Shown here piece after piece: positions 7,176 to 14,216 of a DNA stretch of 34,502 nucleotides. The DNA lies in NCBI GenBank assembly GCA_003223645.1, contig QHVT01000038.1, positions 1 through 34,502 of the forward strand. The letters are read 5' to 3'. How positions within the stretch are numbered: position 1 is the first letter of the stretch; each line of letters begins with the position of its first letter. The position numbers and the translations under genes were made by a program. The DNA comes from Acidobacteriota bacterium. GTDB taxonomy: Bacteria; Acidobacteriota; Thermoanaerobaculia; Gp7-AA8. The notes beneath the pieces were generated by a model. The model had not been told where the DNA came from and ran no database searches. It worked only from the letters and a program-made list of their open reading frames with translations.

Positions 7176-7871
7176 TCATTGAACGTTCCAGCCCGAAATC
7201 GAAATCGACTCGACGAGGTTCGCCAGCAGGATCGAGAACTCTGCGGTCATCGCAGTGTTCGTCGTGCCGACGAGATTCAACCCGCAGATCGAGTAAGGTG
7301 GAACGTTCTGCCCGGTGGCATTCGCCGCCGCGAGCGCGTAGCTCCAGATGACCGTTCCCGCGCCGGTCGCGCCATCGCGGATGTTGATCGTCAGTGCGGT
7401 CAGCGCCGGCGCGGTGGTTGACGCGGCCGAGAACGCAACACAGTCGACGACGTGCCGGACCGAGCCTTCGGCGGCGATTGACGCGGTTGCTTGATTCGAC
7501 ACGGCAGGCGCCGAGACGACCGACCAGCGCGAGGAGTGCTCCATGACTGCGGCACCGACGGCGTTGCGTGATGTCAGGGTGACGGCAGTCGGAAAAGTCG
7601 CCAGCGCGGTGCCCTTGCGCCGGACCCACTGCGTCGTGTCCCACACCATCCCGTCGGCGCCGATCTGCGGAGCGGTCGGATTGCCGGACGTGTCCGAGAG
7701 CGCGGCCGCGGCGGTGACGGTGGTGCCCGACCACTGAGCGACGTTCTGTGGCATCGTCGGATACGTCGACGTCACGGTCGCCTGCTGCGCGACGAGCGCG
7801 GCGAAACCGCCAAGCGAAATGCCGATCGCGATCAGGAAGGCATAGAGGTGGCGCTGCGGGCTGCGTTCCAT
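7176..7871 (-). CDS. Signal-anchored beta-rich putative virion protein
   Basis: This 231-aa protein begins MERSPQRHLYAFLIAIGISL, a short basic head and a hydrophobic segment to about residue 29 ending GGFAALVAQQA, with a plausible signal-peptidase site after it. The rest is rich in Thr, Ser, Ala and Val with no charged helices, typical of a beta-sandwich (STTAPALTALTINIRDGATG and similar). It lies among head genes, so an outer capsid decoration or minor structural protein is likely, though an exported signal on such a protein is odd. The ATG at 7871 has AAGGA eight bases upstream; a TTG six bases earlier is less likely. Confidence 0.65.
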   Translation of the reverse strand: MERSPQRHLYAFLIAIGISLGGFAALVAQQATVTSTYPTMPQNVAQWSGTTVTAAAALSDTSGNPTAPQIGADGMVWDTTQWVRRKGTALATFPTAVTLTSRNAVGAAVMEHSSRWSVVSAPAVSNQATASIAAEGSVRHVVDCVAFSAASTTAPALTALTINIRDGATGAGTVIWSYALAAANATGQNVPPYSICGLNLVGTTNTAMTAEFSILLANLVESISISGWNVQ

Positions 7872-7884
7872 CGACAACGTCCTT

Positions 7885-8280
7885 TCAGGCGACCGTACGG
7901 AACAAATCCTGCGACATCCGCTGGTAGAGATCGGCGACGAGCTGCTCGACGGTGCGCCCGGTCTTCGTCGCGCGGAACTTCAGCTCTTCGAACTGGCCTG
8001 GCGTGATCTCGAAGCGGTGCTCGCCGAAATGGATCGCGGCAAGGCGGCGGACCTTCCCAACGAGGTCGCGTTCGGAGGTCAATGAGCCGCCACCGAGGAT
8101 ACCTTCGAGCTCCTGGAGCACTTGCGCGTCGGCGACGACGAAACCGCGGCGGCGCGGATCGAGCGGCAGCGCGGCCTGGAGGCGCTGTGCAATGACGGTG
8201 TTGACCGGGACTCTCCGCGAGCCCGCTTCCTTCTGGTAGGACTCGACCAGGTCGTCGTCGAGCGAGAGGGTGATCTTCAT
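7885..8280 (-). CDS. Ribbon-helix-helix-type DNA-binding protein
   Basis: The first 40 residues, MKITLSLDDDLVESYQKEAG and then SRRVPVNTVIAQRLQAAL, fit the ribbon-helix-helix (Arc/CopG) fold: an alternating strand followed by two short helices. A similar second strand-helix pattern (HRFEITPGQFEELKFRATKT, then GRTVEQLVADLYQRM) occupies the C-terminus, so the protein may contain two such units in one chain. It lies between the terminase nuclease and the anchored protein. It could be a late-gene repressor or a packaging-site binder. Family call is from pattern only. Confidence 0.65.
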   Translation of the reverse strand: MKITLSLDDDLVESYQKEAGSRRVPVNTVIAQRLQAALPLDPRRRGFVVADAQVLQELEGILGGGSLTSERDLVGKVRRLAAIHFGEHRFEITPGQFEELKFRATKTGRTVEQLVADLYQRMSQDLFRTVA

Positions 8281-8292
8281 CAGCCCGGCATT

Positions 8293-9276
8293 CTAGAGCA
8301 TATGTGGATTGGTCTCCCAGTCCGGCGAGTCGTAGAGGTCGGGCTGTCCCATCAGTTCTGCGTACGTGATATCAGTTGTCTGCGGCGTGATCGGATGCTT
8401 GTCCTGCTGCCGGCGCGCATCGAGCCGGGCGGATTCTTCACTCAGCCGGCGCCGGGTTTCGTGGATCGTCTCGCGGTAGCTCTGTTCCTTCCGCCCGGCG
8501 ACGAAGTTGCCAATCGCCGCCGACATCACGCAGTCGTCGAACGCACCCTCGGCCGCTTCCGCCATCCAGACCGGCCCCGGGCTGATGAAGGTCCGCAGCT
8601 CGCTGATGGTGAGCGGCGAGTTGAGGCGGAAGTCCGGCACGTTGCTGTGGGGATCGACGGTCTTGAGCGCGTGGTAGAGCTCCTGGATGATGATCGGCCG
8701 GGACTGCCGGGTCGTCCACCAGCCCAGTTTGGTCGTGTAGGATTTACTCAGGTCGCGGTTGTCGAGCACCTGCCAGATGTAGAGATTCGGATAGCCGATC
8801 CGCTTGAACAGGATGTCCTGCGTCGTCATGCCTGGCCCCTGCCCGCACTCGACGGCGACTTCTGCCGGAAGGTCGTCGCGGCCCTTGTAGAGCCGGCCGA
8901 TGGCATCGACGACGAAGGCCAGGTCGGACGGGTCGACCTGGTCGGTGACGAACTGCGCGACCTGCTCGTGCGGCTCGCGGATGGTGGCGACGCGGATGAC
9001 GTCGATGACCGAGCGGTCCAGGCCGATGCCGTTGCTGACGTCGACCGGGATGACGTAGAGGAAGCCCTTGCGGGGTGGCTCCCAGACGAGCAGGCGATCG
9101 AACAGGCCGGCGTCGTCAGGCTCGGCGAGGTGGGCACGCCATTCAGCAGGCTTGAGCGAGCGCATCCCGTAGCCGGGCGCGACCCGGTAGGGCGCGTCGG
9201 CGAGCGCGAGCTGGAGCGCCTGCTGGTTGAGCGAGAGGAGGGAGTCGTCGCGGGGGAAGGAGATGAAATCAGCCAT
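8293..9276 (-). CDS. Terminase large subunit, nuclease domain as a separate protein
   Basis: The 327-aa product carries the RNase H-like nuclease of the packaging motor, which cuts the DNA concatemer. Candidate catalytic acids are D79 in LYVIPVDVSNG, E143 in VAVECGQG, and D248/D249 in EGAFDDCVMSAA. The stretch KLGWWTTRQSRP is also usual for this domain. There is no Walker A motif; the ATPase half is encoded by a different gene at 9617-10882. The start overlaps the end of the twin-arginine-leader gene by eight bases. Separate coding of the two halves is clear from the sequence; that they act together is inferred. Confidence 0.85.
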   Translation of the reverse strand: MADFISFPRDDSLLSLNQQALQLALADAPYRVAPGYGMRSLKPAEWRAHLAEPDDAGLFDRLLVWEPPRKGFLYVIPVDVSNGIGLDRSVIDVIRVATIREPHEQVAQFVTDQVDPSDLAFVVDAIGRLYKGRDDLPAEVAVECGQGPGMTTQDILFKRIGYPNLYIWQVLDNRDLSKSYTTKLGWWTTRQSRPIIIQELYHALKTVDPHSNVPDFRLNSPLTISELRTFISPGPVWMAEAAEGAFDDCVMSAAIGNFVAGRKEQSYRETIHETRRRLSEESARLDARRQQDKHPITPQTTDITYAELMGQPDLYDSPDWETNPHML

Positions 9277-9559
9277 AGACGATCGGCACCTCGATCGTCC
9301 GGCCGTCGAAGCGTACTTGTGCCCTCTCCTTCAATTTTGCCAGGAACGGATCGGCGTTGGTATTGAAGAACTGTTCAATCGCTGGCAGATACCTTCGCAG
9401 CATCGCCGCGTTGATGTCGTCGAGCATGATTCGGTGAACGCCGTAGGTCGGCGGCACCACGATCAGCTGCTTCGGGATCCAGAGCAGCTTCTCGACGTCG
9501 AGCGTCGCGGCGATCGGGAGTGCGAGGAGCGAGCGCAGCATCGCACGGCGGGTCAGCAT
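9269..9559 (-). CDS. Small phage protein with twin-arginine-like leader
   Basis: From the ATG at 9559 the protein is 96 aa and begins MLTRRAMLRSLLALPIAATL, which looks like a Tat export signal (RR-x-M-L-R followed by a hydrophobic stretch), then EKLLWIPKQLIVVPP. Similar RR-leader proteins with a following EKLLWxP motif are known from many phage head regions, and their role is not established. A GTG at 9595 would add 12 residues ahead of the Arg pair and seems less likely. The gene lies exactly between the two terminase halves and overlaps the nuclease start. Confidence 0.7.
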   Translation of the reverse strand: MLTRRAMLRSLLALPIAATLDVEKLLWIPKQLIVVPPTYGVHRIMLDDINAAMLRRYLPAIEQFFNTNADPFLAKLKERAQVRFDGRTIEVPIVYG

Positions 9560-9616
9560 GGCTGGAAGTTTAACCCTCCCCCCCACCTTTTCCACTCCAC
9601 CCCAGATTTACACACG

Positions 9617-10882
9617 CTACACCCCAAGCTGCCGGTTCGTCTTGACCTCGACCATCCCGCACAGCGGTCGCTGCTGGCTCTTGATCCTCTCTATAGTTTT
9701 GACCGAGAAGATCGAGTGGCCGGCCATCTGGAAGGCTTCCTCGTCATCGGCCGGAAACTCCTGCAGGAAGTCGCTCAGCAGATCCTTGGCGTCGGCCTCC
9801 TCACGCGCCGTCTCGTACCAATAGAGCTGGTCGCGGGTGAGCGAAACCGGCCGGTGCATCCACCGCGGGCCGTATTCCTCGGCGCGGCGGGCGTGCGCGA
9901 GCGTCTCGGCGGACGGCGACCAGGAGAGCGGCGCCGGCAGCCGGTACTTGGCCGACTCGGCATACCAGGGAATGAAGATCGCGCGGAAGCGGCCCCGACC
10001 GGTCTTCGCGATCTGGAAGTCCTGGCACCAGTAGTTGCGCGGCCCCCAGCCCTGCGCGGTCGACTCCTTCGCGACGAACACGACCGGCGAGTAGGGCACG
10101 GTGGGGAGGAACGAGGAATCGATCTGCTGCGGGTTCGTCCAGGTCGCGATCTCCGAGAGGTGCGCGACCGCAACGGTCCGGCCGCGTCCGAGCTGCCCTT
10201 TCTTGCCTTCGATCGATCCCCGCTTCAACTTGTCGGCGCCGCGGGTGGATTTCGACGCCCCGACGAACAGCCGGCTTCCGGTGTCGTAGACGATCTCGTC
10301 GTTCTTGACACGCTCGACGACGGCGGGTTTCATCCACCAGGGCAGGTGATCGAGCTGCCGCTCGTACATGTCGTAGAGGAACGCCGAGTTGTCGGGCACG
10401 TCGGACGCGAGCAGGCCGAAGGTGTGCGGGTGCGTGGTGGTGCGGTGGCAGAGGATCGAGCTGCACAGGGTCGAGGCACCGAGCTGCCGGGCCTTGAGGA
10501 TGTCGATGAGCACGCCGTCGGGGTAGTGCGACTCGGTCCGTTCGAGCTGAATCCGGCCGATCTCGGCGAGGATCAGGCGCTGCGACTCCCACAGCGGATA
10601 GAGCGGGCCGATCGTCGAGGCTTCCAGGTTGATGGTCGAGTAGCGCTCGGCCCAGTAGCTGTAGTCGATGCGCGAACGGGTCCGCTCGGAGAAGACGAAG
10701 TAGAGCTCTTCGGGTGTGAGCATCCGCTGCTGCTCGCCGCGGTCGTTGAAGACGTCAGCGAGCCGCGTGCGCCAGTGAGGAATGTCTTCAGGCGGGATGT
10801 CGAGCAAGCCTTGAGGGAGCCGATCGGCGAAGGTGGCTTCGAGCGAGGCGCGGGTGCGGTCGACGAGGATCTGGGAATACAG
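9617..10882 (-). CDS. Terminase large subunit, ATPase domain, probable CTG start
   Basis: This is the motor half of the large terminase, which drives DNA into the head. The Walker-A-like loop LKARQLGASTL is near residue 130 and the Walker B region TVAVAHLSEIATW near 236-248, followed by a coupling-type segment (SPVVFVAKESTAQG). The protein ends at 421 aa without a nuclease domain. The frame stays open upstream to a CTG at 10882, directly after the stop of the TerS-like gene, and an AGGAGG lies five bases before that CTG. No ATG is available nearby; the first other option is a TTG at 10807, which lacks a ribosome binding site. I therefore favour the CTG start. Confidence 0.85.
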   Translation of the reverse strand: MYSQILVDRTRASLEATFADRLPQGLLDIPPEDIPHWRTRLADVFNDRGEQQRMLTPEELYFVFSERTRSRIDYSYWAERYSTINLEASTIGPLYPLWESQRLILAEIGRIQLERTESHYPDGVLIDILKARQLGASTLCSSILCHRTTTHPHTFGLLASDVPDNSAFLYDMYERQLDHLPWWMKPAVVERVKNDEIVYDTGSRLFVGASKSTRGADKLKRGSIEGKKGQLGRGRTVAVAHLSEIATWTNPQQIDSSFLPTVPYSPVVFVAKESTAQGWGPRNYWCQDFQIAKTGRGRFRAIFIPWYAESAKYRLPAPLSWSPSAETLAHARRAEEYGPRWMHRPVSLTRDQLYWYETAREEADAKDLLSDFLQEFPADDEEAFQMAGHSIFSVKTIERIKSQQRPLCGMVEVKTNRQLGV

Positions 10883-11824
10883 TTACGCCTCCTCAGACGG
10901 CGGTTCATCGGATTCCGGTGACGTCGATTCGCTCTCCACAATCCTTCTCCCGAACCGGTCTCGATTCTTCCCGTCCAGTGCCTGATCCAGCTCCATCACA
11001 CTCGAGTTGAAGCTGGGCGCAGTACCCTCGCCGAACTTCGTCGCGACGAATACGTTGTTGGTCCCGCCAGGTTTGTCGAGCAGCTTCCCGATCTGTAACG
11101 CCACTTTTCGCAGCTCGGTTTCTGGTCTGTAAGGCACGGTGCCGGTGCCGTCGCAGGTCTTACAGATGCGTGGGACCGGTGACGGATTCTGCGGGGTCGG
11201 GTCGTCGAGGAGCTGGCGCAGACCGCGGCAGACCGGGCAGGTGCGATCGGACGGGATCGCATCCGCCATCAGCCCGGCGGCCACTTCAGGGAGCCGCTCG
11301 CCGACCGCGACGAGCGCGTGGACCTGGCCCCGGATGAGCGCGGCGTCCTTCACGAAGTCCAGCAGCCGGCGCAGCGAGACGCGCGAGAACGCGCACAGCT
11401 GCGCCAGGCTGGTGTTGTCGTTGGCCGGATCGACCAGCATCGCCGCCAGGTGGAGATCGCGTGCGGGCACGTCGGCCGCCGCGAGCAGGGCGGCGAGCTG
11501 CTGCCGGCCGCCGAGCGCGACCTCGAACGAGGCAAACTGGGCTTCTTCGGATGGGGTGAGCGACGCGGCGGCGTTCGACCGCGAGAGCGGCTGCTGTTTC
11601 GGCAGGCCGCGGTGGTGATGTGACGGATGTTCACTCTCGCTGCGGAAGCCAGAGAGGAGTGGATTGTTCCTGATGCCTGCGAGCACGGCTTCGCCTGCCT
11701 TCTCGGCCTGCTCCTTCGGGAAACGCTTTGCGTGCCCGTGCACGAACTTCGAGGGCGGCGGGCAGGGCGGCGGCAGCGGCGACTGCGGCGGCAGCGGCGA
11801 CTGCGGCGGCTGTTCGTCAGACAT
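10883..11824 (-). CDS. Putative small terminase / packaging DNA-recognition protein with zinc finger
   Basis: The 313-aa protein has a Pro/Gln-rich N-terminus (PPQSPLPPQSPLPPPCPPP), a helical region with an HTH-like unit (TSLAQLCAFSRVSLRRLLDF, about residues 139-158), then a DnaJ-like zinc centre (CPVCRG and CKTCDGTGTV, about 206-241), and a C-terminal helix and acidic tail. Its place immediately before the terminase ATPase and its HTH suggest the small terminase, which recognises the packaging site. The start at 11824 overlaps the upstream gene; a longer frame upstream is rejected because it runs through that gene. Function is inferred. Confidence 0.6.
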   Translation of the reverse strand: MSDEQPPQSPLPPQSPLPPPCPPPSKFVHGHAKRFPKEQAEKAGEAVLAGIRNNPLLSGFRSESEHPSHHHRGLPKQQPLSRSNAAASLTPSEEAQFASFEVALGGRQQLAALLAAADVPARDLHLAAMLVDPANDNTSLAQLCAFSRVSLRRLLDFVKDAALIRGQVHALVAVGERLPEVAAGLMADAIPSDRTCPVCRGLRQLLDDPTPQNPSPVPRICKTCDGTGTVPYRPETELRKVALQIGKLLDKPGGTNNVFVATKFGEGTAPSFNSSVMELDQALDGKNRDRFGRRIVESESTSPESDEPPSEEA

Positions 11825-12083
11825 GCCGGCGCCTCGATCTTCCCAGCTTGGACCGGCTGACGCGCTCGACCCGGAGCTGCAGTTCGAACAGGAAGCACTG
11901 CAGGCAGCCGTGGCACACGCGCTGTTTGACGGTCCGCATGACGTCGTTCCAGGGCACGGTGGCCGCAGGGTGCCATGCGCCGCAGATCGCCCGGTCGCGG
12001 CGGCCGCGCAGGATGTGGAGGGCCGGAGCATGGAGGACAGGAGCGTCAGCCAGGGGAGCGTCAGCCAGGGGAGCGTCAGCCAT
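11817..12083 (-). CDS. 88-aa Cys/His protein with repeated N-terminus
   Basis: The N-terminus reads MADAPLADAPLADAP, the product of a 15-bp tandem repeat, followed by RAICGAWHPAATVPWNDVMR and RVCHGCLQCFLFELQLRVER. The Cys and His residues (C39, C63, C66 and C69 by count) suggest a small zinc-binding protein of the kind often found before terminase genes. The stop overlaps the next start. Only a weak GGCGG precedes the ATG. The repeat means the true ancestral N-terminus may be shorter. The function is unknown. Confidence 0.6.
   Translation of the reverse strand: MADAPLADAPLADAPVLHAPALHILRGRRDRAICGAWHPAATVPWNDVMRTVKQRVCHGCLQCFLFELQLRVERVSRSKLGRSRRRHV
12041..12082. repeat. 15-bp tandem repeat, 2.8 copies
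   Basis: The unit GAGCGTCAGCCAGGG occurs at 12041-12055 and 12056-12070 without change, then partially to 12082. It encodes the LADAP repeats at the start of the 88-aa protein, so each unit adds five residues in frame. Confidence 0.95.
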
Positions 12084-12111
12084 CCGCCGGAGTGTAGATC
12101 ACTCGGGATGA

Positions 12112-12138
12112 TTCAGTCGCTTCAGTCGCTTCAGTCGC
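12112..12138. repeat. 9-bp tandem repeat, 3 perfect copies
   Basis: TTCAGTCGC is repeated three times with no mismatch. It covers the last codons and the stop of the 122-aa gene and the short gap after it. Copy-number change would move the place of the stop codon only by whole codons. Confidence 0.95.
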
Positions 12139-12499
12139 CGTAATGGACTGGCAGCGTGCAGAGCTGCCCGTCGCGGTCGACCCAGCCGCGTGCGGCCGCG
12201 ATCTTCTCGACATCGGTGTTGTCGTCAACGGAGAGGTGGGCTTCGCGGCAGAGCGTCTCCAGGATGTCGCGCCGCAGCCAGCCGCTCTCTTCTGATTCGT
12301 AGTGCGGGATGACGCGCTCGGCTTCGATGTCGATGGATGGCTCGTCCTTCGCCACCGTGAACTGCGGCTGCTGCCCGTTGGCGATCCGGAACGAGTCAGT
12401 CGCGATCTCGAGCGTCCGGTTCAGGTGTCTGATTTCTTTCAGCAGGAGCAGCAGGACGCCGAGGATAGTCTTGCGTGCAGCGGTCTCGAGGATCCTCAC
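12131..12499 (-). CDS. 122-aa protein with N-terminal hydrophobic helix
   Basis: Residues 8-22 (RKTILGVLLLLLKEI) are hydrophobic and lead into a helix (RHLNRTLEIATDSFRIANG) that looks like a membrane-proximal coiled segment. The C-terminal half has an acidic, helical part (ESEESGWLRRDILETLCREA) and ends in LPVHYGD. The start is GTG at 12499, with no strong ribosome binding site, so the exact start is open. The gene lies between the lysis-type proteins and the packaging genes. Spanin-like or accessory roles are possible but nothing proves them. Confidence 0.6.
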   Translation of the reverse strand: MRILETAARKTILGVLLLLLKEIRHLNRTLEIATDSFRIANGQQPQFTVAKDEPSIDIEAERVIPHYESEESGWLRRDILETLCREAHLSVDDNTDVEKIAAARGWVDRDGQLCTLPVHYGD

Positions 12500-12753
12500 C
12501 GAAGGGAGAGTCTACACGAGGCGCCGACAGGTGGCACCGGCGGACGGCCGCGTCGAGGTCGGCGAGGTACTGATGCGTTTCCGGACGGATGAGGCCACTG
12601 AGCATTGAGGCTGCCGAGCATCCCAGGCAGTCTAGCAGGTGCATCGAGCAGGCGGCCATGACGCTGCCACTCCAGACGCACGCTGCGACGTGCCGGGACA
12701 CTCAGCCGGACCTCAGTGCCAGAGCACCTCAGTGTCCCCAGATGGACGTCACC
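12500..12753. other. Gap without a confident gene
   Basis: A leftward frame with an ATG near 12660 (MAACSMHLLDCLGCSAASML, then LIRPETHQYLADLDAAVRRC) is open here, but it runs about 100 bases into the next gene before stopping and has no ribosome binding site. I do not call it. Short direct repeats such as CTCAGTG flank 12710-12735. No promoter or terminator is evident. Confidence 0.5.
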
Positions 12754-12831
12754 TTAACGCGGCCCGCTGTAGAGGAGCCGGCCGAGGATCTCACCAACCG
12801 CCAGGCCGAGCGAGGCGAGGAAGCGTTTCAT
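12754..12831 (-). CDS. 25-aa peptide, last gene of the small membrane-protein cluster
   Basis: The peptide MKRFLASLGLAVGEILGRLL-YSGPR has a basic start and an amphipathic or hydrophobic middle. It is supported mainly by its ATG overlapping the stop of the 51-aa gene (ATGA at 12828-12831), the same coupling seen at the junction before it. It could be a holin partner or a toxin-like lysis peptide. At this length chance cannot be ruled out. Confidence 0.5.
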   Translation of the reverse strand: MKRFLASLGLAVGEILGRLLYSGPR

Positions 12832-12983
12832 CGCACCGCTCCTGCCGCGGTCGAAGCTGCTGCGGGCTTCGCCTGGTTCGCCTGATGCTGCGCGGCGACC
12901 GCGTCCACGATCGCCTTGATCACGTCCGGGTGATCGGCGGCCCAGAGCGCGATCCGCGCGAGGATCTTCGCGAAGCCGTTCAC
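12828..12983 (-). CDS. 51-aa amphipathic small protein, GTG start
   Basis: The product MNGFAKILARIALWAADHPD-VIKAIVDAVAAQHQANQAKP is helical, with a hydrophobic face, and ends in an Ala-rich tail. Its GTG start overlaps the holin candidate's stop as GTGA (12980-12983), and its own stop overlaps the 25-aa peptide. The three are therefore likely translated together. It may modulate the holin, but there is no direct evidence for this. Confidence 0.65.
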   Translation of the reverse strand: MNGFAKILARIALWAADHPDVIKAIVDAVAAQHQANQAKPAAASTAAGAVR

Positions 12984-13204
12984 TGCGCCACCGGCTGCGT
13001 CGCTCTGAGCTGCAGCGGCTGGGTGGTCTTGAACCGCAGCACGATGTTGATGACGGCGAGCGACAGCATGTACCACTGCGGGTCGGCCGGCAGGATGTTG
13101 CCGTAGAAGTGCTGGTAGAGCGCGATCCCGAGTGCAACGACGTTGGCCCGGATGGTCCGGCTCTTCGCGCTGGCGCCGATGAACTGAACGATTGCTTGGA
13201 TCAT
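12980..13204 (-). CDS. Holin-like membrane protein
   Basis: The 74-aa product has two hydrophobic stretches (about residues 21-40, RANVVALGIALYQHFYGNIL, and 45-60, YMLSLAVINIVLRF) separated by a short polar turn with PADPQW, and a basic end. The pattern K-x-RT-x-xANVxxLxIxxxQxFYGxxLPADPQW is familiar from small phage holin families that place pores in the inner membrane for lysis. No endolysin is seen nearby, so the name depends on topology and family memory. No good ribosome binding site precedes the ATG. Confidence 0.6.
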   Translation of the reverse strand: MIQAIVQFIGASAKSRTIRANVVALGIALYQHFYGNILPADPQWYMLSLAVINIVLRFKTTQPLQLRATQPVAQ

Positions 13205-13215
13205 GGATGTTGTGG

Positions 13216-13242
13216 TGACGTGGCTGACGTGGCTGACGTGGC
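13216..13242. repeat. 9-bp tandem repeat, 3 perfect copies plus decayed copies
   Basis: TGACGTGGC is repeated at 13216, 13225 and 13234, then continues in decayed form (TGATGTGC, CTGACGTGC) to about 13262. It lies directly upstream of the holin candidate and covers the place where its ribosome binding site should be or just beyond it. Confidence 0.9.
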
Positions 13243-13644
13243 TGATGTGCTGTCTGACGTGCTATCCGAGAAGGCGAGGTTCTGCCTCGCTCGTGGCGTT
13301 GGTTGCTTGAGAAGGGCAAAGAGAGAGAGAGAGAGAGAAGGCCCAGTCCCGCCTGCATGGCCCCCCACCATCCGACGACGCAGAATTGCGCCACGGATTC
13401 ATCCAGGACGAGCCGGGTATTGTCTCTGTTATCGGCTGAGTCGGCGTGAGCTGTAGCCCGGCCGCAGGTGTGTCAAAACGGGACAGAGCCGCTGCTCGAG
13501 TGTGGCGGAAACGGGACGCACGAATGACCAGTCTCAACCGGTGTCACTGGCCTGCTTTCGACCGCCGGGTTTCCCGACCCTCTCCAGCAGCGCGTCCCGC
13601 CTAGCAGACTATCGGCCAGTCAGACGTCGGTGGTGCCCGGTGCG

Positions 13645-13672
13645 GGTGCGCGACCGGGGCGCACCGGTGCGC
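13645..13672. promoter_or_regulatory. Nested inverted repeats with 14-bp perfect palindrome
   Basis: GGTGCGC at 13645-13651 pairs with GCGCACC at 13659-13665. The latter is also the left half of the perfect palindrome GCGCACCGGTGCGC (13659-13672). Two alternative structures or two overlapping dimer sites are therefore possible. A regulatory or replication-related site is likely; the protein partner is unknown. Confidence 0.5.
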
Positions 13673-13824
13673 TGATGCCACCCACCGCGCACAGCGAAAG
13701 TTTACCGTAAGCAGGAAAATCGTGTCGTTGACTTACTCCTGGCAGTCAGATTCACGTCAAACGGGTCGATTTTCAGTAGATATACAGGGGTGTTGATAAT
13801 ATTCCCGATTTATTTCACAACGAC

Positions 13825-13920
13825 TTAGAGGTGGTCGAGGAGCCAGGCGAAGGCGATCAGGAACACGACGAGGACGAGGACGAGCAGGAGTGGCTTGGCG
13901 AATCCCAGGATCTCCGTCAT
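13825..13920 (-). CDS. 31-aa single-pass membrane peptide
   Basis: The peptide MTEILGFAKPLLLVLVLVVF-LIAFAWLLDHL is almost entirely one membrane helix with charged ends. Its ATG overlaps the stop of the XRE regulator as ATGA (13917-13920), and a purine-rich GAGGAG lies just before. Such coupling of a tiny membrane protein to a regulator gene recalls small phage proteins that act at the host membrane, for example superinfection or toxin-like peptides, but there is no motif to choose among these. Confidence 0.65.
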   Translation of the reverse strand: MTEILGFAKPLLLVLVLVVFLIAFAWLLDHL

Positions 13921-14210
13921 GCCGGCTCCTCCCACTGGTCGGCCGGCAGCCCGGTCTGCTGCTCCATCCACCGGCCGATCTTCGCCAGCCGGGCGTCGCC
14001 CTTGCCGACGACCTTGCCGTGGAGCAGGAGCGACAGGATTGACCGGTCGATGCCGGCCCGTCCGGCGATCTGGTAGAAGCGGAGGCCGGTCGTCTTCTGA
14101 TGCTCGCGGATAGCCTCCCGGAGACGGCGCGACATCCGGACGGGTTCCTTGTAAGGATCGTTGATCGGGGCGAGCGGGCTTCCACTGTTGAGCGTTCGAA
14201 TATCAGACAT
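13917..14210 (-). CDS. XRE/Cro-type helix-turn-helix regulator
   Basis: The 97-aa protein has an HTH of the lambda-repressor kind at about residues 29-80: RRLREAIREHQKTTGLRFYQ, IAGRAGIDRSILSLLLHGK, then LAKIGRWMEQQTGLPADQW. Proteins like this bind palindromic operators as dimers. It lacks a peptidase or oligomerisation domain, so it is more like Cro or an accessory regulator than a full CI repressor. Upstream, GAAGACT is doubled just before the ATG. It may act on the palindromes at 15680-15735; this is a hypothesis. Confidence 0.8.
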   Translation of the reverse strand: MSDIRTLNSGSPLAPINDPYKEPVRMSRRLREAIREHQKTTGLRFYQIAGRAGIDRSILSLLLHGKVVGKGDARLAKIGRWMEQQTGLPADQWEEPA

Positions 14211-14216
14211 CAGTCT

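Larger units (their letters stand above)
13205..13824. promoter_or_regulatory. 620-bp gene-free region rich in repeats and palindromes
   Basis: No credible gene lies here. From left to right it has a 9-bp tandem repeat (13216-13242), a GA run (about 13320-13338), two copies of AAACGGGAC (13476-13484 and 13509-13517), a 7-bp inverted repeat GGTGCGC/GCGCACC that shares its right arm with the 14-bp palindrome GCGCACCGGTGCGC (13645-13672), and an AT-rich end (about 13690-13824). TTGAC boxes face both ways at about 13733-13737 and 13758-13762. It likely drives the leftward lysis, packaging and head genes. Origin or packaging-site functions are alternatives. No complete promoter could be picked with confidence. 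Confidence 0.5.

Noticed and set aside
12396-12660. Leftward frame with LIRPETHQYLADLDAAVRR
   Set aside because: It has no ribosome binding site and runs about 100 bases into a better supported gene in another frame.
13320-13338. GA dinucleotide run as a functional element
   Set aside because: It is a simple microsatellite-like run without partner structure; nothing links it to a function.
13262-13537. Leftward frame across the GA run
   Set aside because: It depends on a simple-sequence stretch and has the composition of non-coding DNA.
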